This document shows, piece by piece, positions 1 to 4,520 of a stretch of 6,201 nucleotides of DNA. A program made the position numbers and the translations under genes. The DNA comes from CAJBLF01 sp964494005 (lineage in GTDB: Bacteria; Patescibacteriota; Gracilibacteria; Absconditabacterales; Absconditicoccaceae), in the NCBI GenBank assembly GCA_964494005.1, contig CAZBQE010000050.1:1-6201 (forward strand). The letters run 5' to 3'. Numbering within the stretch: the first letter of the stretch is position 1; each line of letters begins with the position of its first letter. The notes under the pieces were generated by a model. That model ran no database searches. It was given only the letters and a program-made list of their open reading frames with translations, and had not been told where the DNA came from.

Positions 1-332
1 AATATGTAAAATGTGATGTCTCTACTATCTGTGTAGGATTGGCTGCTTCTATGGGATCAGTAATTCTCGCCGGAGGAACGAAAGGCAAAAGATTCGCACT
101 TCCTCATAGCAAGATTATGATTCATCAACCATTGGGTGGAGCGGAAGGTCAAGCGAGTGATATCGTTATCCAAGCTGAAGAAATTTTGAAAATCAAAAAT
201 ATGTTTATCGACCTTGTAGCTGGACATACTGGACAAAAGAGAGACCAAGTCGAAAGAGATATGGAAAGAAACAAGTGGATGACTGCAGAAGAAGCGATGA
301 AATATGGGATTATTGATAAGATTATTGAATAG
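1..332 (+). CDS. clpP: ATP-dependent Clp protease proteolytic subunit ClpP, 5'-truncated by the window edge
   Basis: ClpP is a cytoplasmic serine peptidase that forms a tetradecameric barrel and degrades proteins fed to it by AAA+ unfoldases such as ClpX. The frame is open from base 3 and encodes the last 109 residues, ending in TAG. The remainder lies upstream of the window. Visible family signatures are DVSTICVGLAASMGS with the nucleophile Ser (codon 48-50), KGKRFALP, MIHQPLGG with the catalytic His (codon 123-125), and WMTAEEAMKYGIIDKI at the C terminus. Counting from the His, the third triad position (Asp171 in E. coli) is Asn here (AAC, 270-272, in MERNKW), so the predicted triad is Ser-His-Asn. 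None of its glycines uses TGA. A hairpin terminator follows 30 bases after the stop. The family assignment is secure; whether the Asn changes activity is unknown. Confidence 0.97.
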   Translation, partial: YVKCDVSTICVGLAASMGSVILAGGTKGKRFALPHSKIMIHQPLGGAEGQASDIVIQAEEILKIKNMFIDLVAGHTGQKRDQVERDMERNKWMTAEEAMKYGIIDKIIE

Positions 333-362
333 ATATTAGAACTTAGAAAAATATAAAGTAGG

Positions 363-386
363 GGCGGATATCATCCGCCTTTTTTT
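363..386 (+). terminator. Rho-independent terminator of clpP
   Basis: A perfect 7-bp GC-rich stem, GGCGGAT (363-369) pairing with ATCCGCC (373-379), has a 3-nt loop and is followed by seven T (380-386). It begins 30 bases after the clpP stop codon and is oriented to end plus-strand transcription. Confidence 0.9.
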
Positions 387-393
387 AATTATG

Positions 394-421
394 AAAAAAT
401 CCGCCCGAAAGCGGATTTTTT
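394..421. terminator. Bidirectional hairpin terminator between convergent genes
   Basis: An 11-bp stem, AAAAAATCCGC (394-404) with GCGGATTTTTT (411-421), encloses a 6-nt loop. The A-run on one side and T-run on the other give a U-tail on both strands. On the minus strand it lies 10 bases past the stop of the lipoprotein gene, so it probably ends the six-gene minus-strand unit and backs up the clpP terminator. Bases 394-419 recur exactly at 4476-4501. Confidence 0.85.
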
Positions 422-431
422 CTCTTTATAA

Positions 432-1334
432 TTATAATGAAAAACTATATTCCATATCACATCCAAAATCACATTTGGTCGCAATTCCTGTATACGGTAT
501 CTGAATACTAGACTCATCTACCTTAGTTCGTGCAGCGCTAGGAGTAGTAAAATCTACATTAGCATCTGTTGAACTTTGCATGTCTAAGTTTGGATAACAT
601 GATTGAAAACACGCTGTATCAGTCAAGGATGAATTTTCATTTACATGACAACCACAGGCGTTGATTCCTGCTTGCGTAGAGACGAACAATTTACAGGTAA
701 GATGTAATACACCTTGAATAGTTTCTCCTGCTTGCATTGTTGTTGCATGAATAAATCTTGGATTCCATCCCAAGGTTTGCACAGTAACTTCTCCATTAGC
801 GCCTATTAGCACATCAGTCCAATTCGTACTTTGTATAACTTTTGGTGTATATGATCTCTGAGCACCTGCAGCAACTAAACCAGGATAAAAGCTAAAAACA
901 TTCTGACTAAAATCGAAATGATCTTCGTCTGTACTTTTACACGCTACAATCATTGATGGTCATTGATTTTCTGGTCATTCAAACACAATTGGTCTCACTC
1001 GCGCTAATTGCTTTTTTAAGGTATTTTTTATTTTCACCTGCAAAGGAATCGCATACGGTGGATTACTGTTTGTATTTCCCTGAGTAATAGTTCCTTGTCG
1101 TCATTTACTAAGTTCTAGTGACAAGGACATATTGTCAGCAAGTGCTGGATACATTGTTTCTGATGAAATATTTTCTCAGATGTCATTTTCCGATTGCCCT
1201 GTTTCAATTTCAACAATCTCTACTTCACCGCTCAACTCCTCTTCTAGGATATTTTGGGGCTGAGGTAAAGTACATCCTGCAAAAAGAAATCATAGTGAAC
1301 ATAGCGCTACTCACGCCGTTAATTTTCTGATCAT
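432..1334 (-). CDS. Predicted secreted cysteine-rich lipoprotein, 300 aa (TGA read as Gly)
   Basis: Read with TGA as Gly, one frame runs from ATG (1332-1334) to TAA (432-434). The N terminus is a classic lipoprotein signal peptide: MIRK, a hydrophobic stretch TAGVALCSLGFLFAG, and lipobox LFAGC with Cys21 as the predicted lipidated residue. Two of the signal-peptide glycines (8 and 15) are TGA codons. Mature residues 22-75 are acidic and low in complexity, a likely flexible linker. Residues 90-300 look like an extracellular domain rich in Ser/Thr/Asn with eight cysteines (132, 214, 227, 229, 242, 246, 288, 292), which could form disulfides. Six TGA codons occur, all in the first 125 codons. 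It is the last gene of the minus-strand cluster, 28 bases after the helical-repeat gene. I do not recognise the domain family. Under the standard code only a false 173-aa C-terminal piece would be called. Confidence 0.87.
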
Positions 1335-1362
1335 GGTATAATGTTTGTAAAAAATAAAAAGG

Positions 1363-2322
1363 TTATTGTATATCCATATAATATGCATTGAGTGCATTTT
1401 GTATAGTTTCATGATATCTAGCATCAAAAGACATAATATTTTTTTCAATACCTGTCCGTATTTCATAATCACAACCATAGCCTTTTACTGCTTTCAACAT
1501 ATTGATTGCAATATTACCGTCTAGCATAGTAAAAGTATGAAGATATTTGTTTATTACTTCTGAACACACATATAATGATTGTGATAATATATCCAATACT
1601 TCATTTTTGGATAATCAATCGATATTATCTATATTTTTTATCAATATTTCTGCTATATCTTCGTCCCATCACTCATCTACAACCAACACAATAATTTGTT
1701 TTTGTATACTTGGATCGAATTTTCCGATATTTCTTGCAATAATGCGTGTTGCTTCAGTAGACATTTCTTTTTTATTGAGTAATGTATAACAAACTTTCAT
1801 CTGATCTTCAGCAGAAATCTTGTGTATATTCTCCAATATAGTTGCCGACAAACATGTAAATGCATTTCACAAGACAGACCATCCACGCACATGTGATGCA
1901 TCAATACAACGCAACATTATTGACGTCCTTTTTTCTGGACTAATACAATCAATATGTTCAATAAGTTTCCATCCATATTTTTGTTGTATGATAACATCTG
2001 TTAGTTTTGTAAAATCTTCTTCAGTAAATTTATCAAGATTTTCATATACTACCTTTGCAAAAAATGGATTTTTTTTGAACACTTCAATAGCTACAATTAC
2101 ATTTCCCTTCTCAATATTTCTTAGTATGTTTTTTTTACACATATCATCTTGTTCCATTTTTATTATTTCCATAGAAACATTTTCAGAATCTATTATGACT
2201 TTTTGTGATAAAAACATATGATCTTTAAAATCTTCCACATGACATCTTCCGTCGTGCACTGCACGCAATAGTTTATCTTTTTTTGCCATTCTTTCTTCTG
2301 GCGAAGCAAAATCTTCAAGCAT
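1363..2322 (-). CDS. Alpha-helical repeat protein of unknown function, 319 aa (TGA read as Gly)
   Basis: ATG (2320-2322) to TAA (1363-1365), with three TGA-Gly codons (residues 152, 218 and 236). Under the standard code these would split it into three or more false pieces. The protein appears almost wholly helical. Degenerate units of about 26-42 residues recur, each opening with a pattern like (E/R/K)N(I/L)xK(I/F): RNIEKG at 68, ENLDKF at 94, EHIDCI at 122, ENIHKI at 164, RNIGKF at 197, KNIDNI at 229. This suggests a HEAT/ARM-like solenoid used for protein binding. There is no signal peptide, membrane segment or catalytic motif, so it is probably cytoplasmic. Gaps are 25 bases to the upstream gene and 28 to the downstream lipoprotein gene. 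No Shine-Dalgarno sequence is visible. The specific family is not recognised; the solenoid call is inference from spacing and composition. Confidence 0.85.
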
Positions 2323-2347
2323 TTTGATGTAATTACTAATAAAATTA

Positions 2348-2848
2348 TTATTTCTTGGTTTGTTGTTTGTATTCTTGTTCTATAGATGAAGTGAAACTTA
2401 CTTTTTCTCTTGGCCCTTGCGAAGAAGATATCCCCACAATTTCTTTGATCTTGGAGGTGGTACACTTAGGAGCATACGCAAATTGTTCTCCACATCTTAC
2501 CGTAGGATTTTCTATCCCGATTATCTTTCTTGTCTTAGGATTGAAGAGACATCGTTCTGCTGGTCGAGAAAGAATTTCTTGACAAGCAACATCATTTCCT
2601 CCTGTCAAAGCATATAATTCTCCATAATTCGGTTTAAATGCTTTGTAGATATTTCCACTTTCTGTCTTTATCAAGAAGCTACTAGGATATTCTCTTGATC
2701 ATAGCTGGCTATATTCTTCGTTTAGATTAACTTTGAAGAAGGTCCATGCGATCTTATTCTTTCAGATATTCACTTCTTTGAAGTTAAGTTGATCGAAATT
2801 ATGTACTCCACTTTGAGGAGTTTGGTTTAGTTTTTCTAATTTTTCCAT
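2348..2848 (-). CDS. Hypothetical protein, 166 aa (TGA read as Gly)
   Basis: ATG (2846-2848) to TAA (2348-2350). Glycines 29 and 50 are TGA codons, so standard-code gene finding would drop the first 58 residues and start at an internal TTG. The true start gives MEKLEKLNQTPQ. The N-terminal half has alternating hydrophobic stretches (KIAWTFFKVNL, SSFLIKTESGNIYKAFKP) suggestive of beta strands. The middle carries cysteines in VACQE, ERCLF, VRCGE and PKCTT, and the tail is polar and lysine-rich (EQEYKQQTKK). No signal peptide or membrane segment is seen. The four spaced cysteines might bind metal, but the spacing matches no zinc finger I recognise. It is the fourth gene of the cluster, 26 bases after the HTH/alpha-CTD gene and 25 bases before the helical-repeat gene. 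Function unknown. Confidence 0.82.
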
Positions 2849-2874
2849 AGGTAGTATAATAATTGATAAAAATT

Positions 2875-3645
2875 TTATTGAATTTTTTCTTTTGATTGTT
2901 TCTGAATATATTTTTCTTTTATATACATTTTAAATTTTTCTATTTCATCTACACGTTTAGTTCCCATATCACGACACTTTAGATAATCTTCTTTTGTATA
3001 TGCAAATAAATCAAAAACAGTATGTACTTCTAGTGTTGATAATATATCTCTTATTTTCTTACTTAATTCTTTCATATCATCTGTAATAGACATCATAGCA
3101 ACATCTTCTGACATACCTAAACTATCCAAAAGAATTTGTTTTTCTTCTTGTTCTCTCTTTTGATAAACTATATTGCCTACTGTCTTCCTTAATGTACGAT
3201 CTTTCATCTTCACAATTCTTTTATATACCATACCATATTTTTCAGACAACTTTCTAATATCTTCTCATGCAAAATATGTTACAAGAATCTCTTTTTCTCT
3301 CTCAGACAATAAGGACATTGCAGTATCTACATCTACGCCCAATTTTTCTAAAGATTTTTCCAAAGATTGCTTGTCTTGGATATATTTCGGCTCATCGACT
3401 CCTCCAGCCTGTTTATATGCTTGTTTTGCTTGTTTATACTGAGCGATTAATTCCTTGTTTTGTTTTCTAAATATAGATGTGAGTTCTTTTTTGGTATTTT
3501 TTATATTTCTTTCTAGTATATGAGTAGAAACCATCGCTTGAGACAATCTAACATTTACTGTAGTATTCATCTCTTTTTTATGAGCAAAAATCTTTTGGAG
3601 CAAATCTCCTTTGAGTTCTTCGTACTGTTGTTGTAATTTTTCCAT
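2875..3645 (-). CDS. Sigma-70 region 4-like HTH / RNAP alpha-CTD-like fusion protein, 256 aa (TGA read as Gly)
   Basis: ATG (3643-3645) to TAA (2875-2877), with one TGA-Gly at residue 127 that would otherwise split it into two pieces. Residues 1-95 are charged and predicted to form long helices or coiled coil (EKLQQQYEELKGDLLQKI, KQAKQAYKQ). Residues 113-156 resemble sigma-70 region 4: LSEREKEIL, TYFAGEDIRKLSEKYGM, then YKRIVKMKDRTLRK, where sigma factors have an initiating LxxREREVL helix and an HTH ending near RALRKL. The TGA-Gly sits in the inter-helix turn where ECF sigmas have YFEG. Residues 194-238 align without gaps to the alpha-subunit C-terminal domain: TVFDLFAYTKEDYLKCRDMG, then TKRVDEIEKF, the helix-hairpin-helix that binds UP elements. 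The role is probably DNA binding or transcriptional regulation in the cytoplasm. It lacks sigma region 2, so it is not a complete sigma factor. Domain calls rest on motif reading alone. Confidence 0.87.
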
Positions 3646-3673
3646 GGTATAATTAATTTAATTAATAAAAAGT

Positions 3674-3844
3674 TTATTCTGTAATCAATTCGACGAATCC
3701 AGTACCGGTCTCCTCATCGTAGCCGATCTTGACTTCGGTTCCGTCAGAATCAAAATATATTTTTTTGTTGGGAATTTTTTGTTTTGGTGAGTTCAAAGAA
3801 ACAGTATTTTCATCTTTGTTACATGATAGTATATTTTCAGTCAT
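3674..3844 (-). CDS. Small hypothetical protein, 56 aa
   Basis: ATG (3842-3844) to TAA (3674-3676), with no in-frame TGA. It lies between two well-supported genes, with gaps of 32 bases upstream and 28 downstream that match the spacing of the whole cluster; this is the main reason for calling it. The product begins MTENILSCNKDENTVSLNSP. The second half has the composition of a small beta hairpin or strand-turn-strand unit (KKIYFDSDGTEVKIGYDEET, then GTGFVELITE), with acidic and Gly-rich turns. No signal peptide or membrane segment. The local codons are a little more GC-rich than in the neighbours (3695-3745). Function unknown. Confidence 0.68.
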   Translation of the reverse strand: MTENILSCNKDENTVSLNSPKQKIPNKKIYFDSDGTEVKIGYDEETGTGFVELITE

Positions 3845-3876
3845 TTTTAGATCTTCTACAAAATAAAATATTCATA

Positions 3877-4245
3877 TTAGGCCGCTCGATGTTCTTTTAA
3901 CATTTTTATTTTTTCTTGTAATTCTTGATTTTGAAGATCTTTTTGTTTTTGAGCTTCTTCTCTCATACGTTTTGTTTTATTAAAAGATCTAACTTGTATT
4001 TCGTCTTGTTGGTCATCTTCTACATGTAATGTTGCCGTCATAAGTTGAGAAATTTCCTCATCTGCAAACAAAAGTTGTTCTGCAAATTTAGAATCTATAT
4101 GCCCCATAGAAGAAAGAATATCAGCAATATTTTTTCACTTTTTTAGCTCTTGTATAAGCAGATTTCTTACAAACGATGAACTATGTTCTTTGTCTGTATT
4201 GATAACTCTTTGTCATCCATTTCTATTGTATCTCATTTTTGCCAT
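3877..4245 (-). CDS. Hypothetical basic/coiled-coil protein, 122 aa (TGA read as Gly)
   Basis: ATG (4243-4245) to TAA (3877-3879). Glycines 11 and 37 are TGA; under the standard code only the last 76 residues would be called. A TAA lies in frame just upstream (4255-4257), which limits the start to Met1 or Met4. The N terminus is basic (MAKMRYNRNGGQR). Residues 24-70 look like helices with an alternating hydrophobic pattern (FVRNLLIQELKKGKNIADIL). Residues 85-118 are a highly charged helix or coiled coil (KTKRMREEAQKQKDLQNQEL). It is the first gene of the six-gene cluster, about 37 bases downstream of the predicted transcription start. A nucleic-acid-binding or structural adaptor role would fit the composition, but no family is recognised. 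Confidence 0.8.
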
Positions 4246-4288
4246 AGTACTATATTAAGATATAAAACTTCTTTACTTGACATTTTCG

Positions 4289-4316
4289 ATAATATACAAA
4301 AGTAGTTAAATATCAA
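4289..4316 (-). promoter_or_regulatory. Putative sigma-70-type promoter for the six-gene minus-strand cluster
   Basis: Read on the minus strand, a -35-like TTGATA (complement of 4311-4316) and a -10-like TATTAT (complement of 4289-4294) are separated by 16 bases. This predicts transcription starting near 4282 and a leader of about 37 nt before the ATG at 4245. It is the best such pair seen in this gap and lies downstream of the preceding gene's terminator. AT-rich DNA yields such matches by chance, so confidence is moderate. Confidence 0.5.
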
Positions 4317-4357
4317 TGAGTACCTAACAAAAAATGTTGTCGGAAACTTACAACAAC

Positions 4358-4421
4358 TATACCGACTGCTTCAGAAAGCATAAATTACTTCATAATTTAT
4401 GTATCTAAAGTCACCGGTATA
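4358..4421. other. Candidate structured RNA element (three-way-junction-like)
   Basis: A closing helix TATACCG (4358-4364) with CGGTATA (4415-4421) encloses two adjacent hairpins: GCTT/AAGC (4368-4371 with 4376-4379) and CATAAATTA/TAATTTATG (4379-4387 with 4393-4401, 5-nt loop). ACT (4365-4367) can also pair with AGT (4409-4411), leaving a CAC bulge. It lies upstream of the predicted promoter on the minus strand, so it could be part of a longer leader, a small RNA or a DNA-level regulatory site. No known riboswitch or tRNA was recognised. Confidence 0.35.
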
Positions 4422-4434
4422 ATTTCGATATCAT

Positions 4435-4461
4435 AAAAATTCTTCGATATCTCGAATTTTT
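4435..4461. repeat. AT-rich hairpin, possible auxiliary terminator
   Basis: An 8-bp inverted repeat, AAAAATTC (4435-4442) and GAATTTTT (4454-4461), has an 11-nt loop. The loop carries one copy of TTCGATATC (4443-4451), a motif repeated at 4424-4432. It lies beyond the main terminator of the methyltransferase gene on the minus strand. Weak AT pairing makes a termination role uncertain. Confidence 0.35.
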
Positions 4462-4475
4462 ACTGTTTCTCAATT

Positions 4476-4501
4476 AAAAAATCCGCCCGAAAGCGGATTT
4501 T
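4476..4501. terminator. Hairpin terminator of the methyltransferase gene, exact copy of the one at 394
   Basis: AAAAAATCCGC (4476-4486), a 6-nt loop and GCGGATTTT (4493-4501) form a stem with T-runs on both strands. On the minus strand it starts 19 bases after the TAG stop at 4521-4523. Its 26 bases are identical to 394-419. Confidence 0.85.
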
Positions 4502-4520
4502 GTATAGTATACGTATTGCT

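Larger units (their letters stand above)
4246..4520. other. Non-coding interval between two minus-strand genes
   Basis: This 275-base gap is the only long non-coding stretch in the window. Reading in the minus direction it holds the downstream flank and terminator of the methyltransferase gene (4476-4501), an AT-rich hairpin (4435-4461), a foldable three-helix element (4358-4421), a small hairpin TGTTGT/ACAACA (4335-4355) and a sigma-70-like promoter (4289-4316) for the next gene. A 43-codon TGA-containing open frame (4250-4381, minus) also spans part of it but is not called. Confidence 0.75.

Noticed and set aside
1118..2221. Plus-strand frames opposite the lipoprotein and helical-repeat genes
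   Set aside because: Hydrophobic or low-complexity translations without family features, antisense to well-supported genes.
2348..2674. TTG-started 108-aa gene
   Set aside because: The frame extends upstream through two TGA-Gly codons to an ATG at 2848 with cluster-typical spacing.
3265..3267. Selenocysteine or simple read-through at TGA
   Set aside because: TGA occurs about 26 times in six unrelated genes at Gly-like positions, with no SECIS-like pattern looked for or needed. Genome-wide recoding is simpler.
4250..4381. 43-aa open frame on the minus strand (MLSEAVGIVVVSFRQ...), with one TGA
   Set aside because: It overlaps the predicted promoter and the foldable element, has no clear start signal, and ends against the next gene. 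It remains possible but unsupported.
4246..4520. tRNA gene in the intergenic interval
   Set aside because: No cloverleaf with T-arm GTTCRA-type sequence or CCA-compatible acceptor stem could be drawn.
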